Positions 49,484-61,243 of a stretch of DNA of 64,000 bases are shown one piece after another. Source of the stretch: Promerops cafer (lineage: Eukaryota; Chordata; Aves; Passeriformes; Nectariniidae); contig VZSE01002064.1 in the NCBI GenBank assembly GCA_013398275.1, positions 445,755 to 509,754 on the forward strand, given 5' to 3'. The stretch's first letter is position 1, and each line of letters opens with the position of its first letter. The position numbers were made by a program, and so were the translations under genes. The notes beneath the pieces were generated by a model. The model saw only the letters and a list, made by a program, of their open reading frames with translations. It was not told where the DNA came from and did not search any database.

Positions 49484-52400
49484 CTGAAGAAAGAAGATAA
49501 AAAAAGATTTTAAAATTACATTATCTAATGCATTTTTCATGTACTCCAAATGTACTACAGTCTAGCAGGGATGTTAAACACAGTTTCTTCAAGCCACAAG
49601 TTTTCGGACCATATTCAGTAACTACTTGAAAGCTAAAAACAACATACTACCCTCACCAGTCTCAAGATGAACCCAAAATCCTGAAATCACAGTGTCTAAA
49701 ACACACACAACTCCAAGGATATCTCCCAACTCCCATTTCAACACAGATAAACTGATGGATCTTTCTGACCAGACTGAAATGAAGGCTGAAACAGAGACCA
49801 TTTTCACATGCTAGGAGATATCAGCCAGATGCAGAAGACTGAATGCTGCTTCACATTCTACTGATTCTTTTAACAAGTTGTATTCTCGTGCCACCCAGAA
49901 CCTGAATTCTCACTGCCCACAAAGCAGAAAGAGAGAAACACGTGGTTCTCTTGTCTGACTTCCAAAAATAAAGTGACAGACTGCAATGTTCAGCCATGTG
50001 AAATTCCAGAGGAGTTTTAAACTGTTAAGAAGGGGGGGATTTTGAAACAGAACAGGATCTACATGAATGGAAGAGCTGTACCTTTAACATATGGCCACAT
50101 ACAAGCAGGTCATTTTGTTTTGTAGCGAAAATGTATATAAACGTGTAATCAGAGTAGATTAATGCTTCCTGCAGCTAAACTCACATCTTACACAGAGTTT
50201 TCTAGAGCAGCTGTTAATCTTGGGCATGAATTGCAACTTTTAACTTTAGTTCTTAAGGACAGAAGAAGAAGCTGGTATCTTGGTCAAAGGATACAACTTC
50301 TGTTTGTCACAATAAATTAAAATTTGTGGGTGTCAGCCCAAACCACTTTCCAATACCATGGGCATCATGTCTGAAAGACATGCTAAGGTGCTGGATTTGG
50401 CATCTTTGTTCTGGCAGGTGTAAAAAGCAATTTGAGGCCTACAGAACTTTAGAAGTCCAAGAAAAATTGAATCCACTGAAAATAGATTGAAAATGTACAA
50501 AAAAAACAAACCAACAAAAAAAAAAAAAACAAGAAAAAAATAAACAAAAAACCCCACAAGCACACACATTTGTTGAAAATGCCTCCATAGATAACAGCTA
50601 AGTAGAATCCACATATTAACTGATACTGTTCATTACAAAGTAATGAACATGTGTCCTGCAGAATTAATGCACCTCTGACAATGGCAGCTGGTTTGTAGAT
50701 GCCAAAAGTCAGTAGTAGTCAGGAGTAGCCTTCCAATAGGAAGTGGAAGGCTTCAGTCAATTGTACTCATATTTTGCATAAGCCAAGATTTGTCTATAAA
50801 TATAAGCAAAGATGTATCTGTATTGCATTCATAAGTGTGGCTGATTACGAAGATCAGACCTGTCCACTCTCATATACTTCTGAAAAATTACTGAAAAAAG
50901 TCTACAGATGAAAAGGCAAAAGTCCACTGTTCCGAGATCAATCAAGAATGTCTTCTATGGCTGTGGATGAACAACTGCATAAGAGCTGCAGAAAATGAGT
51001 CTCCTCCCCAAGGAGAAGAGAAAAATCAGTAGTTGTGTAGTGGCAAGACAGGTAACTCCAATTTAAAACTAAGAACATAAAGACTGTATATGATCACATC
51101 AAACCTTGGCAGATCTAAGATTATTTAGACTCATTCAGTTCCCAGTTTCTCTGCTGAAGTTATTTGAAAAACATGTTTTACAATTGTAGGAATACAGACT
51201 CACCTGGTAACAATATGGCCAAGTGTACAAAAGGGGTTGACAGTTTGTATCAGCCAAGTACCAGAGACAAAGTGATCATTAGTCACTGCTGGGGAGGTGA
51301 ATCCTGTCATTACCTCACTGAGCTGTTTAGAAACAAAATGTCTTGATCTGGTAATGGACAGGAACATCAGAGACTGTCACCACTGTAACCAAGTTCACTG
51401 TCTTCCACCAGTATTCTGAGCACAGTAAAGACCACAATTGAAGCGAGCAGAAAACAAAGGAAATTAACTCTTTACCACAGTTTGTTTGACTGACAGTCTA
51501 GCATTTGGCTTGAGAGAAACATATGTATGGAACAGAAGAACTGTATGATGAAGGGCTCACAGAAATTTTAAATACTTTATGTGAAAATTATTTAAGGCAG
51601 TTTTGCTTCCCCAGTATTTTGACATTCAGAAACTGTCACACTGTGTAGCATTTTGTTAGAAAAGACAACTTTTCTGAATGCAATGTAAAGAAATATGGAA
51701 CCATAAGGGAACTTCAGTCTTTTAAAGTCTGATTATAAAATGTTGCCAATTGAATACTTCATATATTTTGTACTGGGAAAATAAGACTGCATTTGCAAAA
51801 AGATTTTTTCCTCCCTAATATGAAGTAGTTGTGGTAAAAGGTCAAATACGAGTAAACTTAACACCTCAGCCTTGTGCACATAAGCAACACTTGACTGAGA
51901 AAAAAGCCACAAGGGGAACAGAATACAGTACTGCAGAAAAAACACATCAGCAACACCTTTATGTGTGAAGTTGACCAGTATGAGACAGAAGCAAAAGCAG
52001 AAAATGGGGAAGCTGGAACCATAATACAGTCTTGCTTATCAACTTCAATTGATGAGATTCTGATAAGATATGATAGCTAGTTTATTTTTAAAATGCTACA
52101 GCTTGAATCAACCATTTGTGTTTGTAAGGTCTGTTACTACAAACACTGACTTGCCTTTCTTGGCTCCTGGTGGGTTCCTTTTCAGTTTTCCTAGGACCTC
52201 AGCTTGCTTGTCAGTCACTACACGCAAATTAGACATTTCTCTCTTCAGGTCCCAATATATTTGTTGCAAACTTTCAAAACAAAAATTTATTACAAGTTAA
52301 ATATTGCTGCCTCTAAAGCAGCATATTAACATGCCTATCAAGTGTTGACTGTTAATAAACTGTTCTTGTCTGACACACTGAAAACTTTGTTAGAGTACCA

Positions 52401-55400
52401 AAACTGTAAATGGACTGAACAGTACTGAGAATTACCTTAAACGGATGGACCTTTGTATATTTTACTTGATTCTTGCCTATTGCAATATACAAGGCATTTT
52501 ATAGTGACATACTAGGTAATAATAATAATTTCAACTCCCCAAAGGAAAGAAATATGAAGCAACACCTTTTCATTTCAGTATCTGAAACTAACCATCTTCC
52601 AATAAAATTAGTCATCTCAATAGAATACTTTATTTAAAGTGACACCAGGTTATAAAAAAGGCAGAATATTAGCTCTGAATACCTTTCAATGACTGCATAC
52701 CCCAACACATATTATAAGCCTAGTAATACTGATTGATTGTCATTTCAAATAATCAAAAACCAGTATTTGGGTCTTACACCATGCAAGTTGCTACACTGAA
52801 TTCAGACTAAATACCTGAGACCCAAACTGAGCATACACACAGAGTCCAAACTAAAATATAAACCATACTCTTATATTCAAGGCCTCCAATTTATGTTAAT
52901 ATACTGCCTTATCAGACAGTGTAAAAAACAGTGTTCCAATTCATTCTCTAAGACAGCATAAAACAAGAAACATATTTAGCAACAGCAGCACTGCTCCAAC
53001 ACTGGTGTTTCAGGTTAATAACTGGTAAGAAAATTAAAAGAGGAAAAGAAAAGCATTACCATATATTTCTTGGTAAAATTTCTAGCAAAGGCTCACTGAA
53101 TATCACATTTATGTTGATTAATAATTAACTTAGTGTTCAAAGATATAAGGATGTAGTTACTTCAACTTAAACATGAAATCAATGATTTAATGCTTTTTAA
53201 ATGCTTAACATTCTACCAAAGCACATTTATTGAAGACAAATATAATGGGTGAGAGTTTCCAGAATTTTTTCTTCCTCGCTACATTCACTAAAAGGCATTA
53301 ATTTGAAAACAGCTCAATATCTCAAGCTATTGAAATGAGTAAGAATTAATAAGCTTTATAATTGTATGTGATGCTACCCTTCAAAAACAGCAATATAGGA
53401 TCACTCCTGCATGAAATATCAAGCACAAATGTGTTCAAAATCACTGAGAAGTAGCTATTATGCAAGTCAATGCTAGGAGAGTTCCCTTAAAACAAAGAAA
53501 TAGAACTTCTATCCACAGAAATATTTCTCCAGAATACAAACGTCCAGATTAATAAAACTCTGTTAAAGAACATAGGAAGCTGTTATTTTAATAAATAATG
53601 TATTAAGTGTCAGCAATTCTGACAGATAGAAAGTTAAAATTTTCAGAATTGATATTTCAAGAAGTTTAGCTAAACCTGTGGCCTTTCTAATGCAGACTCC
53701 CTTTTGGCTCTTTGAACTCTCAGGAGATGACAACTTAAAGCTGATATGGCAACCACACTTCCTTAATTCTCGTGTTTTGGTCTAAAAAATAAGATCAAAA
53801 ACTTCAGTTATGTCAAACCAGAACTGTCTAACATTTAACACAGAAGTGGTAAATATAAGGACAGCTCAAGTGTCTGCCACCAACCAGAAGGAAAGTGCTT
53901 GGGTGAATTTTTTGAAGTGCATTTAGCACTTTTACAAGCATCTTGCGAAGGGCTGCAGGTACCAGAAATCCACTTAAATCACATGCAACAGATTTTATTT
54001 GTTTCTGTGGATACTGACCTAGAATCCCATTGCAAAGCCTAACTTTCAAGGAATTTGTAATTGAAAACCAAGGATTCCCTGTGCCTGGAGGTTTATCCTA
54101 TACTGCCTTCTAACATGTAATACAAACCTTCACTATGACAGCCTGTTTAAATCTACAGCAAATTAGACTTGCACACTGAGAATTTAAAGTCAGATTTGCA
54201 GGCTGCTCACAAATATGAAATAACTACTTTCCGGAAAGTTAACTAAGTGCAAATGCCTCCATTTCCTATAAAAAGAAGGACTGCTTGCTGCAACAAATGT
54301 TTCTCATAGGAGGTTTTTCAAGTGTTTTCTCCACAGATTTTTGGATGGGCTTACATATTTTTTACACATTCAGTATTTATATTATGATAAACAGTATACT
54401 GTCCATGTGCTATTTTAGATGGCTGCCATCTGAGCACCACTTGGTGGAATAAATCTGCTCTGATCCATACTTATTTGATCAAATGATCAATTTGATCAGA
54501 ACAGTGATCAAAGAGAGAACTGCTGTGTCTTGAGAGAACAGCTTTTATCAGGCATGTGAGGCTGACTGTGAAGCTCCAGGAGGAACCACAGGAATAAGTA
54601 TCCAGTCAAGGTGAAAGGACAAAGTGTGATTTGTGTGTAGTGTGTGTGTTACCATCATCACTGCACCAGAGAACATACGATGGGAAGTGTCTGTATCTTC
54701 TCCTTCAGTGGCTCACCTCCCTTCCCATCTCTTTAACACCCAGGAAGCACCAAGGCCCATTGCACTAAAGCCTGGCTTTGTGAAGGGCTGCTCTTCCCTC
54801 TGGTGGAAAATGGTCTAAGTGCACCAACAGGCATAACTATATAAAATGTTCACCATCATCACCCTGAACTACAAACATAACGAAGAAAAAAGTGTACAAT
54901 GATCTTGCTAAATAACTATACCTAGACTTTCAATGAAATTATGTTACCTAAAAAGTCTGCGAGAATAATTTACTTGTTCAACTAACTGTTCCTCAGTAAA
55001 CAAAAAAGAAAATATTTCATACCTCTGGATGTCTTGCCTTTGAAGGTGGTCTCCATGTAATGGATTTTCCTCTTGAGCCTGGTCCTGCATAACAGAGTGA
55101 AGGGAAGACAGAAGGAATGAACATGATTTCAGATCTTCTCTCTCAAAACACAGAAGTGAAACTCCAATTCCTCAAAACTGAAATTCACAAGTAAAATAGT
55201 CTTCATTTGTGTTAGCTGCAGTGGGTTTCAGAAGGGAAATAAAGACTTCTACTAAGAATTTCCACTAAAAAATGCTTAAACTACCTATTTATACGAAGGC
55301 AGTGGTCAGCCACCTCCATACTCTTCTTTTTTAAAACAGCTGAACTCTCAGAATTAGAGACTGATAACTTGTTTTAATGGACATCAAAAATCTTTCTCAA

Positions 55401-58400
55401 TTTTTGCTATTTAAACAGTCTTTTTTTTATTCTTTAAGTTAAAACAGACTGTTCCAGTATAGATTTACTTCCACAGGTTACTTTTATGACAGAACATAAT
55501 TTATCCCTTCAGTCTGCAAGATTACTTTAAAATTGCACATACAGGCAGCCTCACTGAATTTACCAGGACTGTTTAACAAATCAAACATTGGGCTCACTTT
55601 GTTAGCTGTGTTTCTATTAGACCCTCACTTGTGATGAGCTCCCTCCCTTTCAAATCCCTTTTTTCCATGTTCCCTTCCTATCATTCCCTCTAGCCAAAGC
55701 TGTTATGGATTTGATACCTTTACAATGGCTTTAAGACAGCCTGTACACATTTCAAGCAACTTGTCAATACAATGTACACACTGCATCAACTACAATGTAA
55801 AACTAGAGTAATAATATCTAAAAGTACAGAAAAATAGAAAGTACACTTGCCTAAGATAGAAAACATTTGAAAACACGTTCTCCTGTTTTCATTTTCATTA
55901 TTACTTTCATTACATGTTAACTAAACTAAGTAATGTAATGAAAATAAGTAATAATGAAAATACAAGCTGAGTTGAAATAATGCTGATTTGTCATTGCCCA
56001 TCAATCACACTTGACTGTATTTCATCTAACAATTTTGCCCTCCTGAACTTTCTCACCATCTCCCAAAGATTCAAATTCATAGCTGAAAAACAAGTTGCAC
56101 TGTATTAACCCACATTTGAAAAACATGCACGTTTTTATTTCCTATATTGAGCAGTAACCAGGATCAAGAAGAAATTATATTAAAGACAAACAAAAAAAGA
56201 AGAACAAAAAAAAAAGTAACAAAATCCCCCAAAACAAAAATCTGTTCCCTGTATTTGTTCTGTGCAACAAAAGCTGCTGGCATAAACATTATTTACGTGT
56301 AGTATTCCTTACAACTGCTATTTTAGTCTGTTCTCTCTGACATCATTCACTCTCACAATACAATCTGCAATTATTTATGCAGCTGTTACTCTGTTCTAGA
56401 GGTACCTGAAGACACCAGAACGTCACACAAGTTACAGAAAGCCTTCAGATTTTACAAGTTACTGAAAGCACCTGAAACAGCTCCAGACCCAAGTGAAACA
56501 ACCAACACTAAGGGAAGTTAACAAAACACCTCACGTGCTTTATCCCCACCTAGTGGAAAAAATGCAGACTCACTCAAATGCTGTGTGATTCAAGATTAAA
56601 AAATCATCATTATTAATGACCATAAGGAATCTAAAACAGTCTGCCTCCTCAAACAATCACATTTAAATGTTTCACATTCACTGTGTAACTTCAATGTGAC
56701 TGCAGAGTCCTAGAGACTGGCACTGTATCTTTCATCAAAGGTAAGATGGAAAGCAGAAAGAAGACAGTAACTTACTGCTTTTTGTTACTGTTATCTTAAT
56801 TTTTTTTTTGAGATCCTAACAATGTCTAGGTTACAAAAGGTGTCCCTCAAAACAGATATTTGCCCCAGAAATGGCAGGGAAGGGTGCCGAAAGAGGTACT
56901 TTCCTGACAAGCTTCATGCAATACCCTAAAGAAAAGCACCAGACCTCCTTTTATAAACAAAGTTCATGACATCTTTTAACATTAGCATCCTGTTGTTGTT
57001 TAAAAAAAATTAAAAATAATAGAGACCAGCTTTTGCCCTAACTTTCTTAGTAGCCCAGCTTACACAGAACTTCAGTGGCTACTTACAAAAAACCATAAAG
57101 CTTTATTTTCTGTTGTTACATGGGCAATGGCTGGGAAATCTCACCTGTACAGAATCACAGAATATCTCGTGTTAGAAGTGACCCCTAAAGATTAAGTCCA
57201 ACTCCCTGCTCATTGCAGGACTACCTAAAACTAAAAACTTTTTAATTTAGAGTGTCATCCAGACACTTCTTAAATTTGGACAGGCTTGATGCCTCGAACA
57301 CTTCCCTGAGAAGCCTGTCCCTATTTCCAAGAAAAATGACAGCCTGTGAAAATATTTAAGGTTAATTTCACCAAGATATTAATCTTTCACTCAATTGTAT
57401 ACTTCATATTTTTGTTAACCCTTCATTTTGATTGACCATGGGATTTGAAATTAACCATTAATACAAAAATTCCTTAAAATTTAAGGTACCTTCTGCTTGG
57501 AATTTTGCAACTCCTTCCTGAGACTGTTGCACTCTTCCTTGAGTTTTTCTAGATCCTGTTCCAGACTATGCACTTTCAGGTCACTGTTCAGCTTCTCTAA
57601 TTCCCAGTTAGCCTGAGTACAATTCAGACTTTTTATCACTGTAAAGAAGTCAAGCAAGACAATCACATTCCAATCTCAGTCCAAAGAATGTAACTCAATA
57701 TGCAAGACACTCTTCAACCAGCCCATGCCTGACAAAAACATCATATTCTGAAGAAACTGGAGTCTATGGCAACAGGGAAATATAACACTGGTAATGCTGT
57801 TGGCAGAGGTGATCTATTTTCTGGGTTTAAAGCATGGAGCCCTACTTTCCAGGAATGCACTGGAGATTTGACACAGAGAAAAAGGAAGTACCAGCAGAAA
57901 AAGGCACTGCAAATAGTAAAATCAATTTATGGCAAACACACATCATATATGCCAACTTGCATACTTCTTCCATGCTTTGAAAACATGAGCCTTTTCGCCC
58001 ACACACTTGTATTGCTACATCATTTACCATTAAGTTTCCTGAAGTTTAATATCAAGAAGTTCCAAACAGAACAAAAAAAGATACAATCAAAAGGGGAAAG
58101 TATAAAAGTTACCCAAGTCTTGTTAGATTGAAGCAATTCACACAGTCAGAAGCAACCTAAGCTGATGCTACCATCAGATCAGTAGCAGGGCATTAGTGAG
58201 ACAGCAAGAAAAGAAGGAACATGACAGGAAGAAAACCCACAAGTCTTCAACGGCATGGTACACTTATGTCCAGATTTAATAGTTTAAACAACCTTAAGTT
58301 ACACTGATTCTTTTTTTTAAACAAGGTACTCAGAGTCCACTTATGAGTAAAATTGAGTTACAAATAAGGATTGAAATCATCATATTTTCAGAGCTCTCCT

Positions 58401-61238
58401 TACACACTCTGCAGTTCTTACCTCCTGAAACGATGAGGTTCTCAACAGCAATACTAGCACTACCTGCAGTTTGTTTTTCTAGGTTTAAACATTTGTGTGA
58501 TTGAAGAAGTGCATTACATGCCTAAGGTCCTCTTGGAGAGTAATCCAGTTCAAGCACAGCCATACTCAAAAGTGCCTTTCAAATGACTGCATTTGTACAG
58601 ACTCTGAAGTCAGTCCATATCTCTAAATTTATACAGATTGCATTCTCTTGTAACTAAATTGATCAAGGGATTTTTTTTTTCTTCCACGGTGTTTTGTTTT
58701 ACATATCTATCACGTATAGAGCACTCTTTACAACTGCAGTGAGAGAAGCTGGATTTGGGCTTTTGGAATTGCCAGGATATACTGTTAGTTTCTCCTTCCT
58801 CTTTTCACCAGGCTCTCTACAACCAACATCTTTCTATCTTTTCTCATTTCCCAGCCATCTAAGTAACTGTTGGTGACTGCAGCTATTGCTATACAACATC
58901 CTCTTGTATTTGTCGTATCCCAACAGCGAGACAAAGCAATATACTGGACCCTCTGCAGCTGCCAGAGGAAGTGGAATTGACTGAATGATCTTTATACTTG
59001 AACAGGCCTCTGCCCTGCTCTGAGGAAAAGGTGGTGGGGTCCAGAAATGTACATGACACAGCCTATAAACTGTCAGGTGGTGCCCATTTCTCAAATTTGT
59101 AAATCATCTATGGTGGAAGAACATAACAGCCTCAGAACATACATGTCACCATTCACAAGAATGAAGACAAGTTCAAAGTACCCCACTGCTGTTCATGCCT
59201 CTCTTACCTTGCCCCTATGTAGGGTTAAACCTCTTCATGCCCCGAGATTACAACATAACCACTACCTAAAGATGAAGTAACCAAATGCATACCTTGCTGA
59301 GTTTCCACTTCAGTCCTTAGTTGTAACAGCTCTACTTCTTTAGATTGCAACTGTTCGTTCAAGTTTTTCAAGGATTCCGCACTTTCTTTCGCCTATTTTC
59401 AGAGGGGGGAAAACCCCAACCCAAAATAATTTGTGAAGCATTTTTCTATCATGTCTGACAATTCAATATTTTAGAACAAATACAACAACAAAAAATATTG
59501 CTTTGATTTTTTTTTAGCATTATTCTAGCCCAGTAATAAAACTGAGGTTTAAATCATTATTCTGACACAAAGTACTGTCATGTACTTTAAAAGAGTGATA
59601 AAACCAACAGCACAGATCTTAAGTATATAAAGTTCATTCTACAGTAAGCATGTACTAACTATGCAGTACTGCTAAAGCATGCACTGAAGTCATTACTTAA
59701 AAAGGCACACCATTTTTTCCAGCTTGCTTTTCAAATGATCGCGGTCGATGCAGGCCTCTCGGTAGGCTTGGTAGGCCTTATTGACTTGTTCCCGCCCAAC
59801 TGAGCTGCATTCCTCTTCCAGCCGGGAGCCAAGCACCTGAATGTTTAACACAGGAGAAGTGACAAGTTTTGTATGTTATGCTGAGAACTGGAAAATTTTA
59901 AAAAGGCAAAAGGAATTGTCAAGGTCAAATCCTGTTTATTGTGATTTTGAATAACAACATAGAAGATGTTACACTCAGTGTGGTTCAGGGAATATTAAGT
60001 CTAAAGCTCTATTCCTATTCCAAACATCCCCCCAAACCTTATATAAAGACAGTCTTCAGATAGCTTTTTGAAAAAAAGTCAATCCTGTCTTCACCAAGAA
60101 TTCCTGAATAACTGTCTCAAAGCTGTGCCAAGTGTGACTCAAGTTCTTCATCCCAATGCCACAAAATAATACACACTTGGGAAGCTTTTAAGAGCACAGT
60201 TAGGAGAAATTCCTAAAAAAAAGTCTCAGCTCTAACACTAGGATCTGTCTTTGCATCTTATATAAGAAAGCAATCTATCAAAGTCAAGAACTTCTGCAGT
60301 ACAAAGGCACTCAATGCTGAACAATGGATATACATTTAAGGACAGCATTCCTTACTTGGAGAGAAAAACCTGTGCCCTGGTCAATTTTTAGCTTTAATGA
60401 ACTTCATTAGTTTATGGCCATGAGAAACTGCCTATAAAACAAATTCCAAGAGTCATTCATGTTTTAGAATTACTGCATCAAAAGCCAGCCAGCCAACATC
60501 TATGTTAAGCATTGCAACTTTGTATTTCATGCTTGAGGCTGTGATGAGCTAGACCTAGCTGGATATTCTTAGCAACCAATTTTTCCTTATCATTTTGGTA
60601 TGCTGAGCCAAAGAGAGTCTTTTGATAGACAATTCCTGGATTCTGATAATTTACAAGCTTTGCACCTTGTACAACAATACTGTGTCACATGTTCCCAAGC
60701 TAATAAACACCATGAAGAGGCACCCAAACTACAGTGACAAATTCTATGTAACTACATATCTGCCTGCTTCAGCCACTGTCTTTGCATTGTATCATCTATG
60801 TGCCCAGTGAGAATCAAAAATGCCAGTATGACACAACTACACTATCAGAAGAACAAACTACATTTCACTTAAACAAATAAAACAATTTATAAAAACTTTT
60901 TAACATGGAAATTATTTCAAGTGTATATTTCAAATCCTTAACCTTCTCTGCCATCCAGCCAGGAGCAAAAAAGAAGCTGCTACCAGAAACTGGTACATCA
61001 ACTATTTTCTTACCTTCTCTTCTAAAAGTCTCACTTTTTTTTTTAAGAAGGAGTTCTCCTTCTCTGTCTCCTTCAGTCGTTTCTTGATATCTTCATATGC
61101 AGTGACAAGTGCAAAGTGTGAGGCAACAGACTCATCTCCACTATATGATGGAACAGGAATATCGCTGTCTCTCTTGTGAGCATTGTCTGCTTTTTCATGG
61201 TTCAAAATACAGATGTCATCCTCTACCAACTCCTCCAT
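49095..61238 (-). CDS. AZI2: AZI2 (NAP1), TBK1/IKK-epsilon adaptor (whole coding span, seven exons)
   Basis: AZI2/NAP1 is a cytoplasmic coiled-coil adaptor that binds and activates TBK1 and IKK-epsilon in interferon and NF-kB signalling, and links NDP52 to TBK1 in selective autophagy. Joining 61238-61014, 59836-59711, 59392-59293, 57638-57490, 55084-55023, 52270-52155 and 49483-49095 gives 1167 nt and 388 residues, close to the human 392 as I recall it. Phases are 0, 0, 1, 0, 2, 1. Residues 1-75 hold MEELVEDDICILNHEKA and the ESVASHFALVTAYEDIKKRL helix that binds the NDP52 SKICH domain in mammals. Residues about 76-200 are heptad-rich coiled coil. Residues 221-259 (QQIYWDLKREMSNLRVV) match the TBK1-binding domain shared with TANK and SINTBAD. 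The C terminus has the conserved SLEDNSWVFPSPP block and ends NQNCLHKS. The last intron uses a GC donor. The non-coding first exon lies outside the window. Confidence 0.95.
49484..52154 (-). other. AZI2: AZI2 last intron (GC-AG)
   Basis: About 2.7 kb beginning GCAAGT and ending in a T/C-rich tract with CTTCAG. It holds A-rich runs at about 50500-50540. No other exon seen. Confidence 0.8.
52155..52270 (-). CDS. AZI2: AZI2 sixth coding exon (TBK1-binding domain)
   Basis: 116 nt, phase 2 in and 1 out, residues 221-259 plus one base. It encodes QQIYWDLKREMSNLRVVTDK and VLGKLKRN, the core of the TBK1/IKK-epsilon binding domain. The acceptor is GTTTTGAAAG. The donor is AAAG|GCAAGT, a GC-type site: it is the only cut here that keeps frame with the last exon. 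A GT four bases further on (GCAA|GTCAGT) gives the wrong phase. Confidence 0.9.
52271..55022 (-). other. AZI2: AZI2 intron between fifth and sixth coding exons
   Basis: About 2.75 kb with no coding similarity. It contains the palindromes at 54417-54431 and 54437-54447 and the TGATCA cluster at 54476-54510. A possible acceptor near 53780 lacks a matching donor, so I do not call an exon there. Confidence 0.7.
55023..55084 (-). CDS. AZI2: AZI2 fifth coding exon
   Basis: 62 nt, phase 0 in and 2 out, residues 201-220 plus two bases. The sequence (DQAQEENPLHGDHLQRQDIQ) is moderately like human in this variable linker. Acceptor TTATGCAG, donor CAGAG|GTATGA. The frame through both joins supports it. 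Confidence 0.85.
55891..55961. repeat. Long inverted repeat (hairpin)
   Basis: The arm at 55891-55915 pairs perfectly with 55933-55961 over 25 bases, apart from one extra block of four bases in the right arm. The loop is 17 bases. It is nearly all A/T. Confidence 0.85.
57154..57345 (-). mobile_element. CR1 LINE 3'-end fragment (sense to AZI2)
   Basis: Plus-strand text begins cagaatcacagaatatctcg and continues with agtccaactccctgctcatt, ggacaggcttgatgcctcga and acacttccctgagaagcctg, the complement of a CR1 3' end. It is more diverged than the copy at 38.2 kb. Confidence 0.8.
57490..57638 (-). CDS. AZI2: AZI2 fourth coding exon
   Basis: 149 nt, phase 1 in and 0 out, residues 151-200. It contains NWELEKLNSDLKVHSLEQDL and ECNSLRKELQNSKQK, matching the mammalian block with WEVEKLSCDLKIHGLEQEL. 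Acceptor ACTTCTTTACAG and donor GAAG|GTACCT. Confidence 0.94.
57639..59292 (-). other. AZI2: AZI2 intron between third and fourth coding exons
   Basis: About 1.65 kb, GTATGC to TTTACAG. Open plus-strand frames (for example 57766-58131) have no recognisable domain. Nothing else seen. Confidence 0.75.
59293..59392 (-). CDS. AZI2: AZI2 third coding exon
   Basis: 100 nt, phase 0 in and 1 out, residues 118-150. It contains ESLKNLNEQLQSKEVELLQL, a leucine-rich heptad segment. Acceptor TGAAAATAG and donor CAAG|GTATGC. Confidence 0.93.
59393..61013 (-). other. AZI2: AZI2 introns flanking the second coding exon
   Basis: 59393-59710 (318 bp) and 59837-61013 (about 1.2 kb) flank the exon at 59711-59836. 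No repeats or other exons recognised. Confidence 0.8.
59711..59836 (-). CDS. AZI2: AZI2 second coding exon
   Basis: 126 nt, phase 0 both ends, residues 76-117. It contains SSVGREQVNKAYQAYREACI and RDHLKSKLEKM, strongly conserved coiled-coil sequence. The donor ATG|GTGTGC is a weak but valid GT site. Confidence 0.95.
61014..61238 (-). CDS. AZI2: AZI2 first coding exon
   Basis: The exon begins at 61243 after TCTTTTTAACAG, five bases before the ATG, so the start codon sits almost at the acceptor and the 5' UTR is mostly in an upstream exon. Position -3 is G and +4 is G, a good context. Donor GAAG|GTAAGA, phase 0. It encodes residues 1-75. The start matches the known vertebrate N terminus (VEDDICILNHEKA). 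Confidence 0.95.
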
Positions 61239-61243
61239 GACAG

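Larger units (their letters stand above)
55085..57489 (-). other. AZI2: AZI2 intron between fourth and fifth coding exons
   Basis: About 2.4 kb. It holds the 25-bp inverted repeat at 55891-55961 and a CR1 fragment at 57154-57345; otherwise plain AT-rich sequence. Confidence 0.8.

Noticed and set aside
52151..52154. GT donor four bases past the GC donor of the AZI2 sixth coding exon
   Set aside because: It would put the last exon out of frame and lose the conserved C terminus.
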